Notes: generated by a model from the letters alone, not told the origin. Positions 1 to 13,240 are shown, counted from the stretch's first letter. The stretch is DNA of 64,000 bases from Nautilus pompilius (GCA_018389105.1 JACATO010002453.1:62001-126000), one strand, 5' to 3'. Translations and numbers: made by a program.

Positions 1-2879
1 TGGCTGTGCGATCGACGCTGGATCTCGGCCTATCACAGAGGCGTCGGTCGCCAAGTGCCCGCTGGATGGTCACTGAAGACTTGCAGCCCAATCTGGCGAT
101 AACCCTGTGTCACAAGAAAAAACAAAAACACTAGTCCTAATACAAGCGGGTTCCAGTCCCCGCGAACACCGCGACGGTGGGTATCTGGCGCAATGACAGC
201 CGCAGACATCATCAAGAATATATTTATTCCTTGCTGTCAAATATGGAGAGGAGATTCTCTTAGTAAAAAAAAAATTTTTTTTTTAAAGTTTCCACATCCT
301 AATTTTATTATTAATGTCCTTGTGCACTTTTCGAGATCCAGCGCAGACATTAGTGAAACCGTGGATTTTAGCTACATTCAGCATGAGATTAAGATTGTGA
401 TTTTTCTTTGGAGGATCATGAATCCATTCACTTACGATGCACTAAGAGGTAAGCGGTTGCTTCTCCTGACGGAACTCTTTCCGTCAAAATGTGCAAGCGC
501 TCAATACTTTCCACGAGTAGAGTTCTCCTACACACCTTTGTGAGCCATAATCTGATCTGCCCCGAAGCTAGACCTTCCTCTCTGCTGGAAGCCTGAATGG
601 GTAGAGGGAGAGAGAGAGGAAAAAGAGGGTACCCTGATTTCTGATGATTTGTGGCTCTGTATAACAGTCTGGTACAAGACGTCAAGTTCCCTCTTGGGTC
701 CCACCAGCTCCATCTACTTCCAGACCAGCTGACCTCTCACCTTCAAGACGAGCCCCCTCCTTCCCTGATATGCGAACCACGGCTCTCGGTGATGTATCAG
801 GTTGCAGAACATAAAATTGCTTCCAGTCAAAACAGAAGAAGCATCCCACACACCACCCTGTAACTGATAGATAGAAAACCCTGGTTAAGATTCCCTCAGC
901 ATCGACTGCGGAGTTAGATTAGAAAAACAAACCGGCATTTCTAAGCTTTCCCTTTATTGAGAGGAATTCTTTCTCTTCTTGTTTATTCACCTTTGATTCT
1001 TCGTTTGTTCGACTGATGCTGTTTCTCCAAACAATGGTTTCGGTCTTCGTCCTGACTCGAGGAGGCTTTCACTCTATACACTACCCACTTTGTTTCGAGT
1101 CCATGCGCAAATTCACAGTATAGAATGAGAGATGGTAAAGCCAACGGTTTGCGGCCGGCCTATGTTTACGATTTTAATGCATTTTTAATTCTTAAAAGGT
1201 TTTGTTGTGGCTTTTAATAGAAAACATTAAAAGTCTGATTTCGCTTATGAATTTGAAAACAGCAATTTCTATGACACCAAAGTTGCCTGGGTGCTGCACA
1301 CACCATCTAGTCGCTTTGCGGAACGAGATGCTACTACGTTAGTTCGCTGTCTCTCCAAATGCGACTTTCCGTCAGGAAGTAGAAAGAAAGACGATTTTCC
1401 CAGTCGGTTTTTGCTTTACTGGTTAGTACTTCTGCGATAATACACCGGCCGCTGGAGCAGCAGCAAAACCTCGGAGGGTAGACGGTTAACCGGAAGTCAT
1501 TAACGCGGAAGTAACAAAAAAAGGGGGCAGTAACTCTGTGTGATAAGTTAATTAAAGAAGGAAGAAAAAAACCAACAACAACAACAACAGATTAACGGTC
1601 CCGTGAGATCCGCCTGGGCTGCTGTTGTCTGGAAAGGGTGAGGCGCCGTTAAAAAAGGGGGATAAAATTTATAAAACTAACACCCGATTAAAACTGGGTC
1701 TGTTCTCCTGTCATTGTTTTATGCAAATGCGCAACCAGAGCTTTATTGTATCTCGATCCGCCTACAGAACACACACTCCCCTAATAACTTTAAAAGGCTA
1801 ATAATGATAATGGTTACACAGGGAGGATCGGAATTCAAGGCTACTCAGGACTTGCAAACAAATTTCTATTGCCGAAAACAATGGAACTTACAGGAATTTA
1901 CTATGACTGCATCGTTCCGAAAATGTATTTCTAACGATCGAAATTGTATAGTGCGTAACTCTTGACGTTGACGAGTCTGGGCTAGGGTCTGCAAGTGTCG
2001 ACAAGGAATTTAAAGGTGTTCAGGTCAGGAATCTTTAAGCGATGATGATAGAGGTGACGATTCTATTCAGCCTATTTGGTCGTTTTCTGAAGTCTTCTCC
2101 AACTTGGGATGGGTGGTCACTAAAGCGGACGGAGCCCGAATGGCATGGCAATAAATAACCCTGTCCAGAAAACATTATTAATTGCGACAAAAGGGAGGAA
2201 AAAAATAATTACCTGGAAGCACGATAGAGTTCCATCGTGCGCCTAATGTAGGAAAGAATGCGTTGTAGTACAATGGTGTCTATAGTACTCTTACTAGTTC
2301 TGCTCGCTACTGGGTTTTTTAATCCGAATTCTGAATATGCGAACAGCCGACCATCTCACAAATCGGCTATACTTGATTTTTCTCCATTACGTTTTTTCAT
2401 AAAATTGTCTTTTCTTCTTCTTATTGTTATTATTAATTAATCATGAAATCGTGTGATTGTTCAAATCATCCACCATAGCTATTTGTGAGATAACAGACCG
2501 CGTGAAAATTATGACAAAGGGCGAAATTCGTGCTCGAGTGACTGGCACTCAGCCCGCGACTAACTCGGTCTTCTCGACCAGCCAGGTGACAGATTGGTCA
2601 AGCGTGCACATCGCTCGGATCTTTAGTCTGCGATTACATCGGGCCGGAGCGCTATTGGAGGCTGTAGAACCTGTCGCCATCCGACCGTCAACTTCCGCGA
2701 CAAATTGCAGCCAGGGTCGTCGCTCTTATCTCTGCGATAAAGCGGATTAGGGTTGAGCTGCTCAAGTGACCGGAAATAGAAGCGCCACAGGTGCGTCGAT
2801 AGTCCGCCAGTGTCCAAACTCTCAGCCGGCCAGTACTCAACTCACGCAGCCCAGCGGAATGCACCACAAAGAAGCTGCT
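1..2879. other. Unassigned noncoding sequence
   Basis: No recognisable gene, RNA or mobile element is seen. Short open frames on both strands resemble no protein family and none has a convincing start plus splice context. It contains short homopolymers (A and T runs near 265-285), a CAA run near 1574-1589 and CpG-containing unique sequence. The base composition looks like that of the rest of the window. Confidence 0.5.
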
Positions 2880-2898
2880 GTAATAATAATAATAATAA

Positions 2899-2933
<35 letters not shown>

Positions 2934-2945
2934 TAATAATAATAA
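2880..2945. repeat. TAA/AAT trinucleotide microsatellite
   Basis: About 66 bases of TAA units with a few interruptions (an AAA and an ACA). The poly-Ile, poly-Asn, poly-Leu and poly-Tyr frames read through it are artefacts of the repeat. The same class recurs at 27.0, 27.2, 38.4, 39.5, 45.2 and 51.2 kb. Confidence 0.95.
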
Positions 2946-3918
2946 CTTATGGCCAGAAGCCGATACGTGGGTGGTTTTCAAAGACTCTTTGATTGAATCG
3001 CCTCAGAATGAGTTTCGGTACCCTAGCTTATTTATCTTCTCCTGTTTTTGTGAACTCTTCATAATTAAAATTGAGAATCTGGGATTATTTCTGCATTGGG
3101 GAATGAACAAAATAAAGGGCGATATTAGGTAGAGAGCCCCACCTTTCCCCTTCATTTAGGATAACGACGGCTCAATAACGAGAGCCAACTCGTGTAACGT
3201 AGGTTTTAGTTTCGTTTTACACCGGGCTTGGAAAAATACATATTTGATTTCTTTGTGGGTTTTAAGATATTATATCTCCAAGATTGGCTGGTCTGTCATT
3301 TCTGAGTAATTAACATTTTGGTAAACTTTATAACTTACCAAAAAGTCTGATGAATCAAGCTGGCTGACTGTCGACGCATAGTTGATAACGGCCGGTGCTC
3401 AGATTCAAACATCCAATAAAAATCACTTGCTGCAGTAACGAAGTTTGGATCAAGAAGCAAATGAAGAACACATCCCATTTTGGATTCAGATTTATTTAAA
3501 GAAAATCTGCTGGCTCTAAAATCAGCCACCTGTTTCATTCGCTTTTATCAATGAAATAGCTTTTTGTTTTTATTCTGTAATTCTATATTTTCTAAAGATT
3601 TCATCTGTCGAAGTGAAAACTAAGCGAGCGGAATATAATGGTAGGTCAGATTAAACTTCAGCGTCCTATGAAAGTGGGAAGTAGTTGCAGACTATTTGCT
3701 GGAACTGAGAGCGAAACAAAAGGAAACAGGTTCCTTTACTTTAAGCTTAAAGAACTGCTGCTGCTTCTAGAATCTTCCACTTTGACGTCGGTCTGAAAAG
3801 ACTATCGATTTACCTTGAGACGAAATTCGTACGTCCCTACTTCAAAGATTCGATAAAAGTACTAAATAAAGGTAAACAAGTCAGAACTGTCCTAGTAAAG
3901 GTAGACATATTCGATTTA

Positions 3919-3922
<4 letters not shown>
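2946..3922. other. Unassigned noncoding sequence
   Basis: Nothing recognisable. The sequence is moderately AT-rich, without long frames, inverted repeats or tRNA-like boxes that I can support. Confidence 0.45.

Positions 3923-3985
<63 letters not shown>
3923..3985. repeat. CT dinucleotide microsatellite
   Basis: About 63 bases of CT with one CCT interruption at about 3959. The Arg-Glu-rich reverse-strand frame over it is a repeat artefact. Confidence 0.95.
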
Positions 3986-6900
3986 GTCCACTGTTTCTAA
4001 ACAATATCTGTAAAATTTGCACAAAGTATCAAGGGAAAAGTACTTCAAACTGTCGAATCATAAAGCCATGGAAAATACATCTCTCATGAATGCTTCAGCA
4101 GGAAGCAATTGTAGTGTTTTTTTACTAGCTATAACCGATGAAACTTCCAGAAGCCAATAAGACAAACTCTAAGAAAAAAACAAACGAATAAGGAAGTGTA
4201 AAATAATTTTTAAAAATTATTGTTTGCTTTAATGAAAATTCTGATGGTTGACATTCAGGCTGCTCGCTCTTCACGGAAAGCTATCTTTACTTCATCTTTG
4301 ATAAATGACATTAAGGAAACAAAGTGTCTTCTTTACGAGGTGTATTTCTGTATCTCCTTTTTATGGTTTCCCATGAAAACGGAATTTAAAGGGACGTTTA
4401 AAATGCATCGATTTGACCGGCTGGTGGGCAGACATCATGAGAGAATCATGATATTAATGCTTCCAAGCAGTCTGGGTCATTCTTGGGTACACACCATAGG
4501 ATTTCTCCCCCGCTAGTACTTTACAGTTACAGGTAATAATTAGCAGTGCAAATAGCGATAATGATTTGTGAAGGGACGTAACTCTGCTGAAAAGGAAAAA
4601 GTCATACGAAGCAGAAAAACGCACTGCGATCAGTAGAGGGTTTTGTTAATCCCGTCCAGTAAGTGTATATTCTGTGGAAAAGGTTGGAAAACAACGAAGA
4701 TGACCCTGAAATTCTAAGGAATAAAATAAATAAATAAATAAAAGCAGCAATAACTTCTGATTGTTTATTTTAACGTCAAAACGTCTATGAGTGTCTTCTG
4801 GTACTCGCACCATTCCTCCAACAACACAAAAGAAGACGCCCAGAGAGACTTGCTTCGGAAGGGCCCGCCTTCCCCTGCACCGAAGACGGCACCGACGCTA
4901 AATATCAGCTGACAACTTCCGTATCAGTCGATCTTCCGGCTTCCCGGCTCACAAACAATGTGTTTATTGCTCACAGAAATTACTGGATTATTTCGGCCTT
5001 TTTCTCCTCGCCTCGTTAGGGTCAATAAAACTAACTAATAGACCCACGTATTGGCGGCTATCTCTCCACCACCCCCCCGTCGTTATCGTCAGTCAAGACC
5101 GCTGATTTGTTACGTTCTCTGAAAATCTAAATCAATATCAACGCGAAAGATGAGTTTCTTGCGACGCAATACCGCATAACGTTTACGGCAGTTGCAACTA
5201 CTGTGTTCTTCGTGGATTAATAAACCAAAGACTTTAATATGCAAACGCGAACGAACCACTGACACCAGAGCTCCCAGGAATGTAGACATTTATGCACGGA
5301 ACACTGACTTTTGTAGATATCACCCAAAACTTTTATTGATATCATTATTAATATAGAATTAAACTTTTCTAACCTTGGGCAAACTCTTCCCATTGACCAC
5401 ACTATACTCTCCGTTCAGTTTGCCATCATCATATACCCGTCATTCATTACAGATATCAAAGTCAGCAAACCCAGATAAAAACGCGATAAAATATGGATAT
5501 AACTCACGTAATTCATGGCGTATTCATATAACTTAAATCCTTAAATAAGGTGAACTCTGGACGCAGAAATTAAGCGCGGCTAATTACCCCAGCAGTATCC
5601 GAACTCCTCGGGGGTTTCGGTTAAACAACAACCTGTTTGTACTAACGACAGAAACGAGTCATGATTTACCGATCATCTTCGTTGTTATTTAGTTTTTGCC
5701 TTTGTCTTATATTTTCAAAAAGTTAATATTTCGTTACTTGTTTTATATATATATTGGGAATCTTAAAACCTGAACATTTTTATTGAAGTGGCAATATTCG
5801 ACTGTAGAACCGACCTTCGGCATTAGTACCCAGTATTTCTGCCCGTATATTGTTCCTCGTCGTTTATACTGGTCTTATCTGTTACTTGATCACTAACTTC
5901 AGCCGTTATTTACTGCAATTCATCTGCATTTCCCTTTTATTCCTCTTTCTTTTAAAAATCTTTGATTCTAGCAGAATTTTTATATTTTTTGGTTTGCTTT
6001 TAATTCGATTTCAGTACAGATTTAATTTTTCCTATTATTATCTTCCATTCAGAATTTCATTTCCCGTTAAAAACTAAGCCTTCGTGTTTAGCGATCTTCA
6101 AAGCTTCCTCAGCAGCCATCTCTCGATAATGTTGGTTTCAGCCGTATTGACTGCAGTCACGAAGACAGACACCAGGGGGGCGCGGGGGGGGCAGGAAGAC
6201 TGGAAATATTTGGCAACCGGCAAAATTGCTTCAGATGGCGTTACATTGTAGTACCGGACCCCCGAAGTTTGCCAATTCATTGAAGTTAATGACCAAGACT
6301 CGGGGGAAAATAAGGCAGCTATGATCTTCGACAAATTGCTTTCTCTTCTCATCTTTTAACGCTCCGCGGACAGGCGATGTTGCGAAGGCAAAGCCGATCG
6401 GTTTTTAGATGTCGACATGAGTTCTTAAAAGATTGCCCGTACCCAGGGAGAAAGGGAAATTTACTCTCGGGCTCTCCCAGTTCGGCTGGTAATCTTTCGA
6501 AGGCCTACCAAACCAACTGATATAGCGCTTAGGAAAAAGGCACCACACGAGACCCGCTGTTATTGGTCTTTCCGAACCAATTTGGCTGGCAATATTGGCC
6601 CATCGAACTATGGAGCCACGCCGGTTTGTCTATAAAAACATGTTATTATCTTTCAGCAAACAAGAAATAAATGGAACGATCTCCAGACATTTATATATGT
6701 ATATCAAGGGTTTGTTCAAGAAGAAATACGGTTTACTGGCACGTGTGTTTGATTAGAAGAAACAAAGTTCTCTGCTGAGTACGCATATGAAGCCGTTTCT
6801 CAATCTCTTAATGCTCTCATTACCGAAAGGGACTTCTTTTCCTTGCAAGTTTTGATCGTGTATTTAAAAACAAAACAAACAAACTCTAGATTTATTTTAT

Positions 6901-7649
6901 TATCGTTTTTACTAACGCAATTAAAATAAATATATGCGATGGAAATAAATTTTTTCAATTAATTTTGAAACACAACTATTCTATTATCAACATTGTTTAA
7001 AGGAAATACATTGTAAGGCCATGAAAACCATCTCGCAGACTTAGTAATACATTTCCATTAAGTCACATGTTTGAAACATTGGAAAAAAAAGAATATTATT
7101 ACCATAACAGAGCAAGAATGTAATAAACGTCGAGATGGGCCCATAAATATCTCAAAGCACACGAAAAATACATTTTAACTGGGTTAATAACCTATATCTA
7201 CGTTTAATCGACAAGCAAAATTGGTCGCTGTGGAATCTTTCATCATACTTCGAATCGAAGATACCTCGCATGTATTTCGAGTAACAGTTCCAGACTCGTA
7301 CGTAAGGTTTCCGGAAGGAAGTATACTCACGCCATCTATGTTTTCTCGGTGTAAATCGCCAAACAGTAGCGGCTGAAAGAAACCTTTGCTCATGTAGGAA
7401 AGCTAAGGAAAAAAAAAAACACATTTCCTTTCTTATTTTCTTATACTTACGAATCCAATTAAAATCACATGGTAACTACTTTTTTTTCAGAAAGGGTTAA
7501 AAAATAAAAAGGGGCCACTAGGTAACAGTTTTCAAGCGAACGAGAAATGTAGGGCGTTAAGTGGCTTGAATTCGAACGTGACGTTCAGGTTACTGCGCTG
7601 TGATGTTGAAGGCTTTGCCATCATCAGAACTTGATCTTTTTAGATGTTC
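3986..7649. other. Unassigned noncoding sequence
   Basis: No gene is supported. Contents: a short TAAA run (about 4723-4740), a C-rich stretch near 5080, a G-rich stretch with two G6-8 runs near 6175-6190, and AT-rich sequence at 6840-7100. Short frames here have no recognised domain. Confidence 0.45.
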
Positions 7650-7680
7650 GCGCCATCGCTAGATGATGGCGATGTGGCGC
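7650..7680. other. GC-rich hairpin-forming inverted repeat
   Basis: The arm at 7650-7659 (GCGCCATCGC) pairs with 7669-7680 (GCGATGTGGCGC). The ten arm bases all pair, with a two-base bulge in the right arm and a nine-base loop. It sits in AT-richer sequence with no coding frame. It could be a structured RNA element, a protein-binding palindrome or chance; no function is assigned. Confidence 0.6.
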
Positions 7681-9772
7681 CACCGACTCTGCATCAAACT
7701 ATTAAATAGATACCAGTGTTAATATCAGTGTAGTTAAAATATGATCAATCATGATACTTATTTTTTAAATATTAAGAAAAATACTACATTCCAACCGATG
7801 ATGGAAGAAGCAATGCTTAGCACTACAATTTCCATTTCCAATTTGTTGAGTTTTCTACCTTTTTTAAAAAGGTTACCGGAATATGTTTGTTGCTTTACTT
7901 TAGATGTTTTTTTTTTTATTTACTGGCCAGACTTCATAAACTGTAAGTGTTACAGGAGACGAGCTCATATATAGATGAAGTTACATAAAAATGCAATTTT
8001 CCACAGAAATTGAACGATTTTATCGCTAAAGACAATTTTTGTCTCAGTGAACTTGATAAGCAGTAGTTATAAATAGGTATGGTCCTATTTGGTAAATGTT
8101 GCCAGACAATAAGAAAAAAAAAAAACAAAAACCAACAAGTATTTTTATATTTATTTATTTTCAAAAGTAACCAAAATTTGTATGTGTCACGTGTGTCCCT
8201 GTGTCTCTCTGTTCGTATATCTTGTCTATGTGCGTGTCTGTATCAAGGAGTAGAGCAGCAATGTTAGAGATGCGTCAGTGTTATTTCACTTCAACGCAGA
8301 AACAGTTAATACATCAATCTTCAAAAAGACTCCCAGTTATCCCACCTTTCTTATCTCCAGTGAACTGGTTAGGTTGACTTACTAAGACCTTTACAAGCTC
8401 GGAGGTTCTGGGAATGGTACACCGGTAAGGCTTTAGGGTTAAAATCACCTTTGCCGTCGCTACATTGGCAGTTAATCTGTAGTAGCATCGTCGGCACCGG
8501 AAGCTCCATCTTCAAGCTTGATGTTATGTAGATTTTGGTGGTTCGACAGACCCTCCTTTATTTGCTGGGAAAGGCTCAGCTGTTTAATGGCCCCCTCTTC
8601 TTTCCGCAAGGATCCTACAGTTTAGTGTCTTTGCGTGAATGACGTTAGACTCGATCGCCACTTGCTTCTGATTCTGGTTTCTCCCCTACCCCCTGCTCAG
8701 GTCCCTAAAATCTTCATCTTTTCCATCTTCTCTAACAACGGGTTTCCAAATCTCGTCATCACCTTTGTAGCTTGTGAATTACTGAGCCAAAGTTCTTCTG
8801 ATTTTGTCTGCGTTCTTCCTTAATGCGCGTGTTTGACTAGCCCAGGTTATCCGGCCGACAGGGGCTGACAGGGGCCAACTCCCAACCCAAGTGGCCGAAT
8901 TATCGCCGACCTGGTTTGTAGTGGAAACATTTTTTTTTTTCCCCGTCTTTATAAGGATATCTTGGGTTAGAGGAGAACATGCAGGACTTTTGTGGAGGTG
9001 CCATGGAGGGGGAAAGCCATCCAATAAACGCAACACTACGCCAAGATAAAGAGCACTTGTCAATGATGCGGGTACTGATGAGCGCAGGAGACAGGGCACC
9101 GCGCGCTTTCATCACCATGCACTGTAATACCCACAATGCCACATAATGAATACTAAATTTCCCAAGATTCCATTAAAATATACCCTTATATCGGTTTAAT
9201 TATTAAGAAATCACATTAAAATAAGCGGATAACATAGGATAGATTTACGTTTCACATTTGTTAAGCCCATAACACTCGATATTATACTGTATTAATATCA
9301 CATTGATTTTATAATGCTTTGTGAAATTAATATTAAAAATAATACTGTTGTGTATAGACATTTAATATAACAGTAGTTCTTTTGCTTTCTACACCTTGTT
9401 CTCCCTTAGCTGCTGATTTTACATGTATATCCATAGTGTTTATACTGGATATTGCGGTAAAGATGCGCATAGGAAGAAGTCTTAACTTTGTCACTTATTA
9501 ATTTTTTCTGCGAGAGAAAAGTATCATCATCATCATCATTATTCCATTTCGTGTTCAGCCACTGACCTTTTACATCAGACGTTAACCATAACCGTTGTTA
9601 GTTTGCATTTCTACGGAGTTACGGCTTCACAAATTCATACCGTAAGGCGAGCGATTAACGTTCGTGTCTTCCCTTTGCCTACAGCTAGGATTAGCCAGCA
9701 TCAGAAGCCGACCTTCTTTCGAGGATGTCAGATAAAATGTTTACAAGAGCTGTTAGTGTATAAAGACAGAGG
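7681..9772. other. Unassigned noncoding sequence
   Basis: Nothing recognisable as a gene. Contents: AT-rich sequence at 7700-8180 and 9160-9400, a tandem copy of GACAGGGGC(T/C) near 8858-8877, and an ATC run near 9523-9541. Two overlapping minus-strand open frames at 8779-9142 match no family I know. Confidence 0.4.
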
Positions 9773-9781
9773 TTATATAAA
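9773..9781 (+). promoter_or_regulatory. TATA-like box
   Basis: TATATAAAA lies 24-32 bases before an ATG at 9805. The match to a TATA box is good and the spacing would place a start site close to that ATG. In an AT-containing window this can arise by chance; there is no transcript evidence. Confidence 0.25.
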
Positions 9782-9804
9782 ACAGCAAAGAACAAACAGT
9801 CAAG

Positions 9805-9939
9805 ATGGCTCTGCCTTCTTGCAGTTATGGGAAAATCCCGGTAATTGCTCTGATAGAACTAGCCTGTCTGTTGGTCGAGTGCTGTTCAGAAATTCCATTA
9901 ATACCAACAGCTCTGGAACCCCAAACCGGGTCTTTCTAA
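9805..9939 (+). CDS. Small ORF of 44 codons with a hydrophobic segment (speculative)
   Basis: ATG at 9805 with an A at -3 and G at +4 (a good animal start context), ending at TAA 9937-9939. The 44-residue product has a hydrophobic stretch at about residues 11-27 (IPVIALIELACLLVECC) that could act as a signal peptide or membrane anchor. A longer frame overlaps it in another phase. No family is recognised. The only support is the start context, the upstream TATA-like box and the hydrophobic segment. A chance ORF is the more likely explanation. Confidence 0.15.
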   Translation: MALPSCSYGKIPVIALIELACLLVECCSEIPLIPTALEPQTGSF

Positions 9940-10603
9940 AGAAATCCGGTTTATAACAACAGCAAATAACTGCCGATACACCGATAAGGCAATTAATATT
10001 GTTGAAGGGCTGGGAGCAGAGAAAAGCATACCTTTAGTTTCCCAGGCGGATTTGCCTTGTGTTTATAGGATAAACTTTCCGTGTAGACGCCTCGGTTCCC
10101 GGCCAAACCTCCTGCATCGATAAGGTTGGCAGCGCTGCCTGTTTTTGGTTGACGCCTTTGCTTACTTCATCTGGTCGTCTGCGTCGCTATTCCGTTGTAA
10201 ACTCAACTTTATTCAGTATTTAACTAGAAGAGCTTCAGTGGGTCGGGTCTGCCGAAGCCATAAGTGCATACATAATATGCTCTCGGCAGAAATAAAGGCC
10301 ATTACTTCCAGCAGCCTGGAAGTAATCGCTGCTCGAAGCCACAGACGTCTTCACGCGCTCTTGCTGCTAAGAAGCTCGCTCAGAACAGGAAGTGCACACA
10401 CAATGCGCGCGCACAAAAATAAAAAGCGACTACTTCCTACTTTCGGCACAACTGACGTAATTGTTGTATGATGCTAGAAAACTCTTCATATGTTCATCCT
10501 GCCACGTTAATGGCAATAAACTTTCGCAATATCCTCTGTAAAGCTCTTTCTCGTTTGATACTTGTCTACGATGTTTTAATAATATATGAATGATTAATAA
10601 AAT

Positions 10604-10790
10604 GGGCGGCGTGGTGGTTAAGTGGTAGACTGTTAGGGTGAGGGCCCCGAGTTCGATCTCCGGTCGGGGTCAGCTCAGTTTATAGTTTTTTTTCCCTCTT
10701 CATCAGTCGGTCGCATGAGCTTTCACCAGATTTTATAGTTTCCTCCCACATCCCAAAACAAAGAATTCCAATAAAGACTTTCTGTATTAG
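10604..10790 (+). mobile_element. tRNA-derived SINE-like element
   Basis: The head resembles a tRNA gene with an internal RNA polymerase III promoter: box A-like TGGTTAAGTGG at 10615-10625 and box B-like GTTCGATCTCC at 10651-10661. There is no acceptor-stem pairing or anticodon arm good enough to call a functional tRNA. It is followed by a body containing TTTCCTCCCACATC at about 10739. That body motif recurs, in reverse orientation, at 27.5 and 41.65 kb, also with A-rich sequence and GAA(T/C)TC after it. A SINE has no coding capacity and would depend on LINE enzymes for movement; no partner LINE is seen here. The exact 3' end is uncertain. Confidence 0.6.
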
Positions 10791-13182
10791 ACGTACGACT
10801 AGCCCCTGACCGTAGTACCCTATTTTCCGTTGCTTAGTTTAGAAAACCGACACTAGGTGTTTTCTTTGGCCTTATGTACCGACATCTGTGCGCAAGTTCG
10901 AAGTAATTAGGTGAAATTAGTTATAACTTGGTGGCAGGGACGGGGCACTCTCTTAGTTAAGAGGGAGCAGCTTAGTGCCGAAAGATTTTATTGTTTGATT
11001 TCCAGCGAGAGAGAGAGAGAGAGAGAAACAATGGCAACTGCAATTATTTGATTTAGCCGTTCGATGCCGCCATAACTTTCCCACGGCGAGGGTAGAGTGA
11101 TAAAATGATTAGCATCAGTTTTTTCTGCAATTTATAAATTGTTAGTGTCGATACCGATCTGGCTGTTTTCTAGAATTTCAGGCTGATTGGATTTCTGTTT
11201 TTTTTTAAACACAGTCCCCTGTCATCACTACGACCATCGCCTCCTGGTGGCGTCGGACTCTCTCGCCGATTGTTATATTATTCCGGTTCTGCGCGAGTTC
11301 GATTCTGGTCGGCAGAGCCACCAAGTCTGCAACAGATAAGTAAAACTGGCGTTTCCAGTAAACCTCTAATCCCCTACGGGTTTCCGCTATATACCTTCTT
11401 ACCTGTTTTACTGGAAAATTTCCATCAAGTCGAACACTTCAGGCAGGCTTTCCTCCATTATTTTAACTGTTTTCCTATATTTTTTAGCCTTGCCAGTACG
11501 AGCTGTCATAATTTTCTCTCACCCTACTTATCCATTCCTCGCGATATTTTCCTAACTGTTGGTCCCGAGCCCGTCCATTCGTGGACAATTCCGGAATCTA
11601 TAGATACCCAACAGAGACTCGCCCTCGTTACACGGCTACTTTGTTGTAACGTTGCCCATGCGAACTGGCGATACACCGCGAGGAATACCGACATTAAACC
11701 AATCACGATGATAAGTCAGTCGCGGTTCTCTTCATTTAATTAAAACAGAATGAAAGTGTGATTTAGAAATGATTTTGCTCATATGTGCACTTCTTGCGAC
11801 AAAGTGCTTTTAACGGCACACATCACCTAGCAACAGATGAACCAGAGCCGCAACTCTTTGTCCTGTCCACGAAGCTTATGAGTAGTTATGTATCAACCTC
11901 ACAGGCAATATTTGCTGGATGTTTGCGTTTTGAAGTGGAATATTCAGCCGAAAGCTGAAAGATCCGTCAAATATTGCTTGTAAAGTTGCGGCCTAACTGC
12001 TTCTAGCATTCGTTATGAAATAAGTTAATTATTCTTCTTGGCGAAACCTGTCCAGACTAATCAGTCCTTTGAAATTTTGTTTTTTAATATTTCCAAATTG
12101 GTTCAAAGTGCACAAAATTAGCGTAACAGCGGTGAAAAGGTGAACGAATTTCTATAAATACAATTAAAGTCAAACAAGCCTTAGTATGGGATGGAATCAC
12201 CCTTAACATTCAAGGTATAATGGGCAATTAAAATTAAGTAAGTGCATTTAATTATAAACTTGGACATCTTTTTTATAGACAAAACATTAGACATCTGAAA
12301 TCCATTAAAAGCTAAGAATATCAAAAATACCTGTAGTAGATTTCTTAAATTACTTCAAATAAATTTCTGTTTTTTTTTCCCGTTTACTCCTTATTTATAT
12401 TTTCTTGTATGAATTATTAAATATTCAGGTTTTTCTTTTATGTTGCTTGAACAATTTACAACATTAAAAAAATTATGTTGCCTTAAATCAGTTTCTAGCT
12501 TTAATACATGGCTGTTATTCTTTTCCTATATCTTTTTTTTTCATGTTTCACAAAGTCTGCGGTTTCATTTATTTAATTGTCACGCACTTACTGTTTTTTC
12601 CCCCTAGATAAATGGATGGACCAATAGCCCCGAACGTATCCCATGTTTTGCTCACTACTGGGGGGGGGGGGCTCAAAAGTGTAGTTCGGAACGTCTGCCT
12701 AATTAACGTCCAGTAAAACGTCTGTGGTAGCATACACCTATTATCTTGCTTGTCATATATCACTCGTGAAATTATTTTTTAAAAAAAAAAACGTCAGAAA
12801 TAGGTAACACGAAAACAAACAATGAATTTTGAGCTGGTTTTCTTTTTTATTGAAATGTTAAGAAAATATTCTAATTTCTACGGGAGACAACTCATGTTAA
12901 GCGACCTTCTGAACTGGTAGAATAATCGCACTTTGCTTTAGTTGTTGATCCGGGACATTGTTTTGTAAAACAAATTCGTGTATTTTAAATATATATATAT
13001 AAACTGAATTAAGATGTAATTTTCTTTCTCGCTGCGTAAGAGTTTTCATTGATGGATTCCGTTCCGGTCTTCACATGGAGTCAAGAAGGGTTAAAGTATC
13101 TCACCTGCAGATCGATTAGGAGAATCTTCAGAAACTCATGAGGGCGCTTCAGTACCAGGTTCTTACGTGTAAAGAAAGGCAT
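10791..13182. other. Unassigned noncoding sequence
   Basis: No gene is supported. Contents: a short GA run (11006-11027), a CTCF-like motif at 11237-11250, a G10 run near 12661, an AT dinucleotide run near 12986 and AT-rich sequence at 12230-12560. A plus-strand open frame at 11270-11743 resembles no known protein. Confidence 0.4.
11237..11250 (-). promoter_or_regulatory. CTCF-like motif
   Basis: TCGCCTCCTGGTGG is the reverse complement of the CCACNAG(G/A)(G/T)GGC core class bound by animal CTCF, with one deviating base. It is a motif match only. Confidence 0.3.
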
Positions 13183-13240
13183 CTCTCTCCATCTCTCTCT
13201 CTCTCTCCCTCTCCCTCCATCATCATCATCTCTCTCTCTT
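13183..13240. repeat. CT/ATC composite microsatellite
   Basis: CT units with ATC triplets (CATCATCATCATC near 13217-13229) embedded. The same composition, on larger scale, makes up the array at 61.2 kb and, reverse-complemented, the array at 18.54 kb. Confidence 0.85.

Noticed and set aside
8779..9142. Two overlapping minus-strand frames, protein-like in places
   Set aside because: No domain recognised, no splice context, and frames conflict.
10604..10680. Functional tRNA gene
   Set aside because: Pol III boxes are present but no acceptor-stem or anticodon-arm pairing can be drawn; a SINE head explains it better.
11270..11743. 157-codon plus-strand frame; also GAGTTCGATTCTGG near 11299 as a tRNA box B
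   Set aside because: The frame has no recognised domain. The box B-like sequence lacks a convincing box A at the proper distance, so a SINE is not called.
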